Assembly (NCBI GenBank): GCA_964431685.1
Contig: CAYSLA010000195.1
Coordinates: forward strand, 1 to 5,996
Direction: 5' to 3'
Length of the DNA stretch: 5,996 bases
DNA from: CAYSLA01 sp964431685
Lineage (GTDB): Bacteria > Armatimonadota > UBA5829
The translations under genes and the position numbers were made by a program. Below, piece after piece: positions 1 through 5,926 of the stretch (position 1 is its first letter; each line of letters opens with the position of its first letter). The notes below the pieces were generated by a model. It made no database searches and was not told the origin of the DNA. It was given only the letters and a program-made list of their open reading frames with translations.

Positions 1-76
1 CTATCCATCCGGGATTACCCATAGAGATTTGGTATCTCATTCTCACGTCTTGCTGTAAAGCAATCCTGCGTCTACA
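1..76. other. Intergenic sequence with no recognised gene
   Basis: No SD-supported reading frame was seen here. The only structure is a small stem, TTGCT (50-54) and AGCAA (59-63), around a GTAA loop, too weak to interpret. Confidence 0.5.
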
Positions 77-118
77 GCTTGGTATGCTTCGGGACAATTG
101 TCCCGAAGCATACCAAGC
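77..118. repeat. 42-bp perfect palindrome downstream of the toroid gene
   Basis: Each 21-bp arm is an exact reverse complement of the other; the left arm starts GCTTGGTATGCTTCGGG and the centre is CAATTG. It lies 45 bp past the last stop codon of the gene set. No T-run follows on either strand, so if it ends transcription it is not by the usual U-tract mechanism. The last 9 bases of the palindrome motif, CATACCAAG, are immediately repeated (109-117, 118-126). Confidence 0.85.
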
Positions 119-163
119 ATACCAAGACCAGGCCACGCCACGTGCCGTCTAGTGATAGAATCA

Positions 164-1453
164 TCATTCAAATACCCTGTCACGTGTCGCGGGCCGCCAG
201 AACTGAAACCCGGGGCAATCGACAAAAGCCCACACTGGAGCGGTGTCATCCTGACCAATGTTGTCATTCCGACCAGCGGGAGGTCCTGAATCAAGTTCAG
301 GATCGAGGGATTTCTCCCGCTGGTCGAAATGACATGTCATCGCGTCCTTGCCTATCGAACCGTCCTGTATCACCTGATCGATGATCGCGAGTGAAAGCGT
401 GCGGAACCACGTTGGAAACATGGCGCCGGTGTTGGCGGGTCCCATCAGCTCTGGGTGTCCATATTCAAACGGGACGTCACGAATGAAAACGAACCCGCCG
501 TCACTTACCTGGTTGCCAAGAACCCAGGTCCTCGCGCGAGTGAGAGCAGTGCGAATGTCGTCGCGTCGGTAGTCCACCTGCACCGACAGTCTGGCAAGCG
601 GATCTATGGAATCGATGTCTTCGCAGGCGCTGCTGGTCCACGGGTCGCTGGGGTTGTGGACTCCCCAGCCGAACCCTCCCCGTGGGTTCTGCGTTGATAG
701 CAGTGTATCTATCGCACGCTGGGCGTACGGAAACTCTCTGTTGTCGTAGGCGAACAACGGCCACCAGTGATACGCCGCCTGAACCGCGTGAGACCGCCAC
801 AGATGAATACCTACGCCTCCCCCCTCCGTTTCGGAGGGGGTTAGGGGGAGGTCAGGATCGGCAGTATCGACATCTCCCCAGACTCCGGTTGCGGGGTTTA
901 GATGGTGGGACTCAAGCCAGTCAAGAACGAACTCTATTGCTCTTCCGGCTTTGTGGTTGCCGTGAAAATCCCGCGAGTATTGAAGAATCGTTCCCAGGTT
1001 CATGATCTCATTGCCAGTCCACCCCACTCTCTCCCCCCAATCACGCTTCTCGAGCCACGACTTCAGGGTGTCCAGGTCGGAGAATTCCCTGGCCAGGGCA
1101 AACTGCTTTGCGGCCTTTGCGCCCAGGCAGGCTAGAGCTGTGAGGACGTGACAAGTGAGGTGAGGCCGACCGCAATCAAAGGGATCACCGGCATACCAGC
1201 CCTGATTGTAGATGACAGGATCGCCCAGCAGCCCGTCATCCTGCTGGAACGACTGGAGATACTCTGCCCACTGAGCTCGCTCGCCGGCCGGCATACTGTC
1301 CAGGTCGCCCAGCAGCGAGAGCGTCATGACCGCATAGCAGGAGGAGTAAAGTGTAGGCTGTGTACAGACCTGTGAGTACCGGTATCGGCCGATGCCCTCC
1401 AATGGCATCTGATGCCGTTTCACGAATTCCAGCACCGCCTTCCGGTCAAACAT
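164..1453 (-). CDS. Alpha/alpha-toroid (prenyltransferase/squalene-cyclase-like fold) protein with repeat-derived insert and tail
   Basis: 429 residues from ATG 1453, supported by AAGGAG (1465-1460) 6 nt upstream; the start overlaps the previous stop by 8 bases, which suggests translational coupling. Longer upstream starts would read through the previous gene in another frame. Repeating segments resemble the Q-x(2,3)-DGGF motifs of alpha/alpha-toroid proteins: QQDDGLLGDP (70-79), TQNPRGGFGWG (254-264), CEDIDSIDPLARLS (277-290) and NQVSDGGFVF (314-323). Y/W-rich helices such as SHAVQAAYHWWPLF (221-234) fit that fold. Related proteins occur near glycan genes, but terpenoid cyclases, prenyltransferases and some lyases share the fold, so no reaction is claimed. 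Residues ~201-214 (LPLTPSETEGGG core) are encoded by a palindromic repeat found again between other genes. Residues 374-397 come from a second repeat, and 398-429 look like read-through beyond it. The natural C-terminus was probably near residue 370. The protein may still fold, since the insert falls between helices. Confidence 0.72.
   Translation of the reverse strand: MFDRKAVLEFVKRHQMPLEGIGRYRYSQVCTQPTLYSSCYAVMTLSLLGDLDSMPAGERAQWAEYLQSFQQDDGLLGDPVIYNQGWYAGDPFDCGRPHLTCHVLTALACLGAKAAKQFALAREFSDLDTLKSWLEKRDWGERVGWTGNEIMNLGTILQYSRDFHGNHKAGRAIEFVLDWLESHHLNPATGVWGDVDTADPDLPLTPSETEGGGVGIHLWRSHAVQAAYHWWPLFAYDNREFPYAQRAIDTLLSTQNPRGGFGWGVHNPSDPWTSSACEDIDSIDPLARLSVQVDYRRDDIRTALTRARTWVLGNQVSDGGFVFIRDVPFEYGHPELMGPANTGAMFPTWFRTLSLAIIDQVIQDGSIGKDAMTCHFDQREKSLDPELDSGPPAGRNDNIGQDDTAPVWAFVDCPGFQFWRPATRDRVFE
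262..334. repeat. Inverted-repeat element (MITE-like) forming the 3' end of the toroid gene
   Basis: Terminal inverted repeats of 20 bp (263-282 and 314-333) match with one mismatch: GTCATTCCGACCAG at the left and CTGGTCGAAATGAC at the right. An inner hairpin, TCCTGAA (284-290) with TTCAGGA (296-302), makes a nested structure. ATGT occurs on both sides (258-261 and 334-337) and could be a short target duplication. A decayed half-copy, GTCATCCTGACC, lies at 244-255. The ends resemble the GTCATTCC-type dispersed repeats common in environmental bacterial genomes. Confidence 0.8.
816..852 (-). repeat. Family B palindromic repeat, copy inside the toroid gene
   Basis: A C-rich/G-rich nested palindrome. 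The inner stem is CCCCCTCCG (820-828) with a TTT loop and CGGAGGGGG (832-840). The outer arms are CCTCCCCC (816-823) and GGGGGAGG (844-851), which compete for the same bases. Its minus strand matches the plus strand of 4256-4292 at 36 of 37 positions (one A/G difference). Inside the gene it is read without stop as LPLTPSETEGGG. Confidence 0.85.
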
Positions 1454-2603
1454 TGGCTGCTCCTTCGCCGCTGTTGCCGATAGACTCAACCCGCAGGTGC
1501 GCAATGCTGACCCAGGTGTCGTGCGTCGAGAAACCCACAGCAACGGGGCGGCTGTCCAGGGCCCGCAGGAGAGCAGAGCTGATTCGTGCCTCGCCCACCA
1601 TCCGGCCATCGATTGTCAGACGGACACCAGGCCCGTCAACTTTGATTTCCCAGTCGTGCCAGGCGTCATCGCAGGTCGCTGCTCTTCCGATCGGGCCTGG
1701 CAGACTGAACAATCCGTTAAGGCATTCCTGGTAGAAGATCTCTCCGGAGTCGTGCAGCCAGACTCGGGCGAAGGCATTTTCGTCCGCATAGCACATTACG
1801 ACCGAAACGCGGTGTGTGGGACCCTCATAGCAGCGAAGACGTGTCTGGATCGCATATCGCTCACAGATATCTGGGATCGTCACGACAAGCGGTGATCTGT
1901 CGGAGTCGTTGTCGGCGAGCTTCAATGTGCAGTCTTCTACCATACCGTAGAATGACGGTTCCCAGCGCGACAATGCCGGGTGCGTGACCCGCTCCGCCAG
2001 GTCGGCGAACGTGCCGTCAAAGGTGGCAATCCCCAGAGGAGTCTGCGCCCCTTGATACATCAAGAACACTCGCCCATCAGCCTCGCACATCGTTGCATCC
2101 GTAACGACCGCCATGTTGGAAAGACCGTTGCGCTCCCATTTCTGTGTGCCGGTCAAGACCAGTCTCTCGTCACCCCACTTGATGCCATCGACCGAACTCC
2201 ATCGACGCATGGTCGCGGGCCCGTGCTCTCCATTCTCGTCATCAACCGCAAACAGGTAGTACTTGCCGCCGCGGGGCATCACCAAGGGGCGATGCACTTC
2301 GGTGTGTTCGAGGACCAGCACCGGATTGTCCGGGTGCTTCGTCCAGGTGAATCCGTCAGGCGAGGTCGCGTACCCAAGCGCCGTCTTTCCGCTTGCCGGG
2401 AACATCTGCGCAAACCACATCCGGAAAAATCCGTCCACGTAGAGGATGTTGGGCTCGCAGATGTAATGCGATTCTGCCCACGGTTGAGATCGAACCACGA
2501 CCGGATTGCCGGGATATTTCGTCCAGATGCCTGTTTGGAAGTCTTCATTGAAGACTACGTTGTTTATAGTAGATACCTCCGATAATCGTTTGCCTCCCAG
2601 CAT
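1446..2603 (-). CDS. GH43/GH32-like beta-propeller protein with C-terminal lectin-like (concanavalin-type) domain
   Basis: 385 residues from ATG 2603, or 373 from ATA 2567. Residues ~26-205 show the blade repeats of five-bladed-propeller glycosidases: WTKYPGNPVV (27-36), CEPNILYVDGFFRMWF (49-64), GYATSPDGFTWTKHPDNPVL (77-96), HRPLVMPRGGKYYLF (104-118), SSVDGIKWGDERLVLTG (136-152) and FLMYQ (180-184). This phrase set is typical of GH43, GH32 and GH130-related proteins. Residues ~222-375 look like a LamG/DUF1080-type jelly roll (WHDWEIKVDGPGVRLTIDG at 315-333). The propeller part is only about 180 residues against the ~280-300 usual for the fold, so one blade may be missing or diverged. There is no signal peptide. 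ATG 2603 sits at the edge of a palindromic repeat and has no SD; a perfect GGAGGT precedes ATA 2567 instead, so the true N-terminus is doubtful. The last codons overlap the start of the next gene. Confidence 0.8.
   Translation of the reverse strand: MLGGKRLSEVSTINNVVFNEDFQTGIWTKYPGNPVVVRSQPWAESHYICEPNILYVDGFFRMWFAQMFPASGKTALGYATSPDGFTWTKHPDNPVLVLEHTEVHRPLVMPRGGKYYLFAVDDENGEHGPATMRRWSSVDGIKWGDERLVLTGTQKWERNGLSNMAVVTDATMCEADGRVFLMYQGAQTPLGIATFDGTFADLAERVTHPALSRWEPSFYGMVEDCTLKLADNDSDRSPLVVTIPDICERYAIQTRLRCYEGPTHRVSVVMCYADENAFARVWLHDSGEIFYQECLNGLFSLPGPIGRAATCDDAWHDWEIKVDGPGVRLTIDGRMVGEARISSALLRALDSRPVAVGFSTHDTWVSIAHLRVESIGNSGEGAANV
2575..2580 (-). promoter_or_regulatory. Strong Shine-Dalgarno GGAGGT in front of an ATA codon
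   Basis: On the minus strand GGAGGT is followed by the 7-nt spacer ATCTACT and then ATA AAC AAC GTA GTC. The spacing is ideal for initiation at codon 13 of the propeller gene (2567-2565), yet that codon is ATA. The only ATG upstream in frame (2603) has no SD and lies against a repeat. This suggests that the ancestral start was ATG at 2567, or that ATA is used as a rare start. Confidence 0.6.
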
Positions 2604-2604
2604 A

Positions 2605-2634
2605 GTAGGGGAGCACTTCGAAGTGCTCCCTTAC
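2605..2634. repeat. Family A palindrome, best copy, between second TIM-barrel gene and propeller gene
   Basis: A 22-bp perfect palindrome (2609-2630) centred on ACTTCGAAGT, extending to 30 bp with a single G/T mismatch pair; outer ends are GTAGGGGAGC and GCTCCCTTAC. Related copies occur at 4201-4229 and 5899-5926, each in the spacer before a gene. The copy supplies an in-frame TAA just upstream and abuts the ATG at 2603. Confidence 0.85.
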
Positions 2635-2665
2635 AAGAGCAACGCGAGGAATCCCATCCGCAACG

Positions 2666-2694
2666 CGTCCCCGGCAGTCGGGCTGCCGGGGACG
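2666..2694 (-). terminator. Strong hairpin after the second TIM-barrel gene (possible terminator or RNA-stability element)
   Basis: CGTCCCCGGCAG (2666-2677) pairs perfectly with CTGCCGGGGACG (2683-2694) around a 5-nt loop. It lies 17 bp downstream of the stop at 2712. No T-run follows on the minus strand, so it is not a standard intrinsic terminator. It may attenuate transcription, protect the upstream message from exonucleases, or be another repeat. Confidence 0.45.
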
Positions 2695-2711
2695 TGTCCT
2701 GTTACCAGATT

Positions 2712-4133
2712 CTACCACAATCCCAGATTGATCCGCTCCACTTCCAACTCCCGGTCGGTCAGGTTTGTAAGTCTCAGGCGGTTGACTCCCGGTAGCAGCG
2801 ACTCGTCCGCGAGCCGGAATATCCTGCACTGGTCAGGCTGGATCCGCTCATCCTCCTTCCAGTGGGGCAGGCCGATTTCGGGGAATAGGTTGCATCGGCA
2901 GACGCCGAGGTCTGAGTTCGCATAGCGCAGACTCTCGTGTGCGCGCCCGTTGAGACTCAGGGCGACGTCGCCGTAGCTGCGCACCAGCAGCAGCGCCCGC
3001 CAGGCCGGCAGCGCGGCGGCCGGAACGTAGATCGTCAGATCCAGAGTGCCATTGGCCGGCAACTGTGCGGGAAGTTGGCCCGGCTGGTCGATGTGGGCTA
3101 TCTTGTGACGCGAATGCTCAACAGCAAGGAGCAGGGGCTTCGCGGCTGCTGTGCGTGGATCGCCCAGCCCGGCCAGCCAGTGATGGGGCCGCGCCGCCAG
3201 ATACTCGCTCCAGCATGGGAAGTTGAACATATAGATGCCGTCCGAACCGCGATCATAAATGCTCGTGGCGATGCCGCGCAACGACTCCGGGAAATGCGGC
3301 TGGCGGCCAAATCCCAGATCGAACCCGCCGACGACGGCGATGCTCGGATTGTCCAGCAAGGCACGAGTCTCGCCGAGCGGCAGCAGCCACTCGGAGGTCA
3401 GAAACGGACAGGTTACCATGATGTCCACCAGACCCTCGCGTCCCCAGGCCGCAAGGTCGAATCCAAGCCGTCGGCAGGCCGCCGGGGTGGTAGGTACCCG
3501 GACCCCCAGGAGGATCTTCCGCTCGCCGCCGGACAGAATAGCGCGCACCTCACGGGTGAACTCAGTGATGATCTCCCGCTTCTCCCAGACCTCCTCGGGT
3601 GTGCCCGAAAGGTGCCGTGGAAACCGCATCCAGTCGAGCTGGAACCCGTCAATTGCGTCGCCGTACATCTCCACCTGCTCAGCAATTATGTCGAGGATAT
3701 GTCGCCGGACCTCCGCCCGGCCGTAGTCCAGGCAGTACGACATCCAGTCTGGTTTCCCAGCCTCGATCTCGTCCAGTCCGACGACGTACTCCGGGTGCTC
3801 CCGGCGGATGCGGGGCATGTTCCAATCTTCTGTCGGGTTGTGGACATCGTTCATACGGAAGGTGATGAAAGTCTCCTTGCCCGCAGCCTTGAGCCCGCGC
3901 AGCAGCAGGCCAAACGGGTCGAGGCCGCGCTCGTGGAATGCCGCGGCGTCGGGCGATACAAACCCCACCTTGCTTGGGTAGCCGCACGCTCCGCTTCCCG
4001 AGCAGAGCAGATAGGTGGTGACGTCCGGCGAGCAGTCCCGCACTGCATCGGCTACGGTCCGCGGGATGTCGTCGCCAAGATTTCCCAGGAAATTGCCGAG
4101 ATCGTCGTCGAGCATTAGTCGGTTCTTATGCAT
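2712..4133 (-). CDS. Putative COG1649/GHL10-like TIM-barrel glycoside hydrolase, paralogue of the upstream gene
   Basis: 473-residue protein, no signal peptide. The start at 4133 is chosen because GGGGA (4145-4141) lies 7 nt upstream; the ATG 6 codons later (4115) has no SD, and the ATG 18 codons earlier falls in a duplicated spacer. Motifs follow the same order as in the preceding gene: YPSKV at 52-56, FRMNDVHN at 92-99, HPEYV at 113-117, AIDGFQLDWMRFP at 160-172, LGFDLAAWGREGLVD at 223-237, FLTSEW at 244-249 and GSDGIYMFNF at 296-305. The 160-172 stretch closely matches the COG1649 pattern VDGIHLDYIRYP, so D167 is the candidate catalytic acid. Residues ~355-473 form a strand-rich tail (LTIYVPAA, DVALSLNG, NRLRLTNLTDRELEVERINL) resembling a galactose-binding-like beta-sandwich. 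It probably acts on a related glycan to its paralogue. Whether it is a hydrolase or a non-catalytic relative cannot be settled from motifs. Confidence 0.82.
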   Translation of the reverse strand: MHKNRLMLDDDLGNFLGNLGDDIPRTVADAVRDCSPDVTTYLLCSGSGACGYPSKVGFVSPDAAAFHERGLDPFGLLLRGLKAAGKETFITFRMNDVHNPTEDWNMPRIRREHPEYVVGLDEIEAGKPDWMSYCLDYGRAEVRRHILDIIAEQVEMYGDAIDGFQLDWMRFPRHLSGTPEEVWEKREIITEFTREVRAILSGGERKILLGVRVPTTPAACRRLGFDLAAWGREGLVDIMVTCPFLTSEWLLPLGETRALLDNPSIAVVGGFDLGFGRQPHFPESLRGIATSIYDRGSDGIYMFNFPCWSEYLAARPHHWLAGLGDPRTAAAKPLLLAVEHSRHKIAHIDQPGQLPAQLPANGTLDLTIYVPAAALPAWRALLLVRSYGDVALSLNGRAHESLRYANSDLGVCRCNLFPEIGLPHWKEDERIQPDQCRIFRLADESLLPGVNRLRLTNLTDRELEVERINLGLW

Positions 4134-4179
4134 TGTATTGTCCCCATTCGCATTGTATTGTCTGCTGCTTGTCTGCTGC
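4130..4179. repeat. Stacked short direct repeats at the 5' end of the second TIM-barrel gene
   Basis: GCATTGTATTGTC occurs at 4130-4142 and 4150-4162 (20-bp period), and TTGTCTGCTGC occurs twice in exact tandem at 4158-4168 and 4169-4179. The first repeat covers the start codon and the SD region, so its upstream copy carries a second ATG (4153) that is out of frame with the gene. Confidence 0.8.
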
Positions 4180-4180
4180 C

Positions 4181-4198
4181 GCCGCACTCCGGTGCGGC
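4181..4198. repeat. Small perfect hairpin in the leader of the second TIM-barrel gene
   Basis: GCCGCAC and GTGCGGC pair perfectly around the TCCG loop. No T-run follows on either strand. Its position between the family A copy and the tandem duplications could affect the leader RNA, but no function can be read from it. Confidence 0.5.
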
Positions 4199-4200
4199 AT

Positions 4201-4229
4201 TAGGTGAGAACTTCGAAGTGCTCCCTTAC
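4201..4229. repeat. Family A palindrome, copy before the second TIM-barrel gene
   Basis: The right arm GAAGTGCTCCCTTAC (4215-4229) is identical to the copy at 2605-2634. The left arm TAGGTGAGAACTTC differs at two positions, so the palindrome is imperfect. The centre is about 82 bp upstream of the start at 4133. The right arm is followed by a 9-bp near-tandem copy (CCCTTACT repeated at 4223-4239). Confidence 0.8.
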
Positions 4230-4255
4230 TGCCCTTACTTGCCGCTGTTTCCCAC

Positions 4256-4300
4256 ACCTCCCCCTAGCCCCCTCCGAAACGGAGGGGGGAGGGGGAGGTG
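4256..4300 (+). repeat. Family B palindromic repeat, intergenic copy
   Basis: It lies 11 bp past the stop codon of the first TIM-barrel gene. It contains CCCCCTCCG-AAA-CGGAGGGGG flanked by ACCTCCCCC and GGGGGAGGT, so the RNA can form a very stable hairpin. It is opposite in orientation to the copy at 816-852, relative to the common gene direction. It could also act as a transcript 3'-end or stability structure, but no T-run follows it. Confidence 0.8.
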
Positions 4301-4310
4301 TTCCACCTGC

Positions 4311-5828
4311 CTACGCAATGCGCACCTCGATCCCCAACACCGTGATCTCGCGCTCGGGGCTCTCGTACCGAACCACGAGCGCATTCCGCCCGTCCTTGAT
4401 GAGGCCGCTCGGGATCGGGAATCGGGCGATATGGCTCTCCCGTTTCAGTTCTTTGTAAGGCTTTCCCTGCCAGTCGGTGCGCGGTCCGTCAACTATCCTG
4501 TCCGCATAGCCCACCGGCCTGTCGTTTATGTGAAGCCATAGCTCGCCGGGTTGTGCGCAACCGTCGAACACCACGTTTGCAATGGCCGTAGTGCCGGGCG
4601 CCTCCGCGGCGCAAATCATGTCGAACTGACGGCTGCAGCCCGTAGCCCACGATATGGTCTGCGGAACCTGAACCGGCGTATCGCACTCGATGTCAGACAT
4701 ACCCGCGGTCAGCAGGTGGCGCCTTGGCATGGGCCGCAGCTTTTCCAGACTGGTCATATCCCCGAGTCCAGCGTGGAACTCCCGAGCGGTCATGCCGTAG
4801 TCCGAAGTCTCACCGTAATACCAGTTGAACGTCCCGACCCCGTCGGCACCCAGAGCCAGATATCCCGCTGCAAAACCGCGCTGGTGTTCGCGGCTAATGT
4901 GCATATAGATAGGCGGCAATCCGTCCATGCGCGCGGCGGTGGAATCCGCATAGGCATACAATCCGACGTCCGGCCCAACGATCTCGCGGTAGGCGTCGAT
5001 CGGCTGTTGCCACCCTGTGCTCAGGAAATGCCCGGTCGACAGTCCGTCAATAAGGCCCTTCTCCGCCCAGGTCCTAACGTCAAATCCGAGCTCATACGCC
5101 CCAGCCACCGTCGCGGCCACTCGTGGTATCAGATGGATGTGTTTGCCAGTCCGGTCGATCAGTCCGCGGACTGCCTCAATGAATCCGGTCATTGTTTGGC
5201 AGTGCCGCTCGGGGTCGTTACGGTCGAAGTAGTTGGCAAATCGCAGGAAATCCAGCTCCAGCACTTCCAGGTCGTAGCTGGTAACGATCTCCCCTATCAA
5301 ATCGAGGTAGTACTGACGCACCTCCGGGTGCTCATAGTCGAATCCCCTGGCGCCCCAGCCTCGGGCGTAGGCTTCCTTGATATAATACTCCGGGTGCTCC
5401 GCGTAGAACTTGCTGAACAGCCACGTCTTTGGCGCCCAGGGAGCATCGTGCATATCGTTCATCCGAATCGTCACGCCAGGCACGATGCCATTGCGCCTGC
5501 ACCGGGCGAGCATCATCTCCAGGTAGTCGCACTGCTCAGACACGCGCAGCATCTTCAGTAGCAAGTCGTGGATGACCTGCGGGTCGCCTTCTCCGCAGAT
5601 GACTTTCGACACATCGCCAGGTGTGAAGTCGTCCCAGAATGTCTCCCACACCTTGCTCGGGTAGTTGGCTTTCTGGGATTGCGGGTTCACCAGAAACACG
5701 TCCACCCCGCCTTCCGCGGCGTTGTCCACCACTCTGGCTACACCGTCGATCGTGACCGGATCGGGCGCCTGGATAAATGGCCAGGTGTCATCGGCATTGA
5801 ATATGACTCGATAGTTGGGCTTACTCAT
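4311..5828 (-). CDS. Putative COG1649/GHL10-like TIM-barrel glycoside hydrolase with C-terminal beta-sandwich
   Basis: 505-residue protein. ATG at 5828 is preferred over an in-frame ATG 43 codons upstream because AAGGAG (5839-5834) sits 5 nt before it and the extra residues are low-quality spacer translation. No signal peptide or membrane segment is seen, so a cytoplasmic location is likely. The first ~365 residues resemble the TIM-barrel fold of glycoside hydrolase-like proteins (COG1649/DUF187, GHL10): YPSKV at 56-60, IRMNDMHD at 121-128, HPEYY at 145-149, ELDFLRF at 191-197, LGFD at 247-250, and GADGVGTFNWYY at 327-338. ELDFLRF corresponds to the family's strand-end 'DGIHLDYIRYP' motif, making D193 (and possibly E191) a candidate active-site acid. 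Residues ~385-505 are strand-rich, with LWLHINDRPVG and a closing EITVLGIEVRI strand, like a carbohydrate-binding beta-sandwich. The next gene encodes a paralogue. Family-level assignment is from motif resemblance; enzymatic activity and substrate are unknown. Confidence 0.82.
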   Translation of the reverse strand: MSKPNYRVIFNADDTWPFIQAPDPVTIDGVARVVDNAAEGGVDVFLVNPQSQKANYPSKVWETFWDDFTPGDVSKVICGEGDPQVIHDLLLKMLRVSEQCDYLEMMLARCRRNGIVPGVTIRMNDMHDAPWAPKTWLFSKFYAEHPEYYIKEAYARGWGARGFDYEHPEVRQYYLDLIGEIVTSYDLEVLELDFLRFANYFDRNDPERHCQTMTGFIEAVRGLIDRTGKHIHLIPRVAATVAGAYELGFDVRTWAEKGLIDGLSTGHFLSTGWQQPIDAYREIVGPDVGLYAYADSTAARMDGLPPIYMHISREHQRGFAAGYLALGADGVGTFNWYYGETSDYGMTAREFHAGLGDMTSLEKLRPMPRRHLLTAGMSDIECDTPVQVPQTISWATGCSRQFDMICAAEAPGTTAIANVVFDGCAQPGELWLHINDRPVGYADRIVDGPRTDWQGKPYKELKRESHIARFPIPSGLIKDGRNALVVRYESPEREITVLGIEVRIA

Positions 5829-5898
5829 GATTGCTCCTTCGTTGTCATTCCCGATATTTGTGTTCTTTCCGAGCGCAGCGCAGAGGCGGTTTGTGCTG

Positions 5899-5926
5899 GG
5901 AGGAGCACGTCGAAGTGTTCCCCTAC
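5899..5926. repeat. Family A palindrome, diverged copy before the first TIM-barrel gene
   Basis: GGAGCACGTCGAAGTGTTCC with CCTAC at the right edge. It keeps the TCGA centre and both arms but has several changes from the best copy. The centre is about 84 bp upstream of the start at 5828, close to the 82 bp seen at the next gene. A partial extra arm, GGAGTGCTCTCC, follows at 5930-5941. Confidence 0.65.

Noticed and set aside
262..334. CRISPR repeat
   Set aside because: There is a single full unit and one decayed half-copy, with no regular spacers; the nested inverted repeats fit a dispersed element better.
1391..1416. GATGCC/GGCATC inverted repeat at the toroid gene start
   Set aside because: Short, inside coding sequence, and explained by the codons there; no reason to call it regulatory.
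1980..2585. Plus-strand open frame (201 codons) opposite the propeller gene
   Set aside because: No motif and no SD; the antisense frame shows the propeller repeats.
2937..4118. Long plus-strand open frame (393 codons) opposite the second TIM-barrel gene
   Set aside because: Its translation lacks any recognisable domain, it has no SD, and the minus-strand frame carries clear family motifs. It is a by-product of high GC.
4551..5561. Plus-strand open frame (336 codons) opposite the first TIM-barrel gene
   Set aside because: Rich in His, Arg and Val with no domain pattern, and fully covered by a convincing minus-strand gene.
5829..5898. Sigma-70-type promoter before the first TIM-barrel gene
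   Set aside because: No pair of -35 and -10 boxes at sensible spacing could be found on the minus strand; the promoter is probably beyond the window or of another type.
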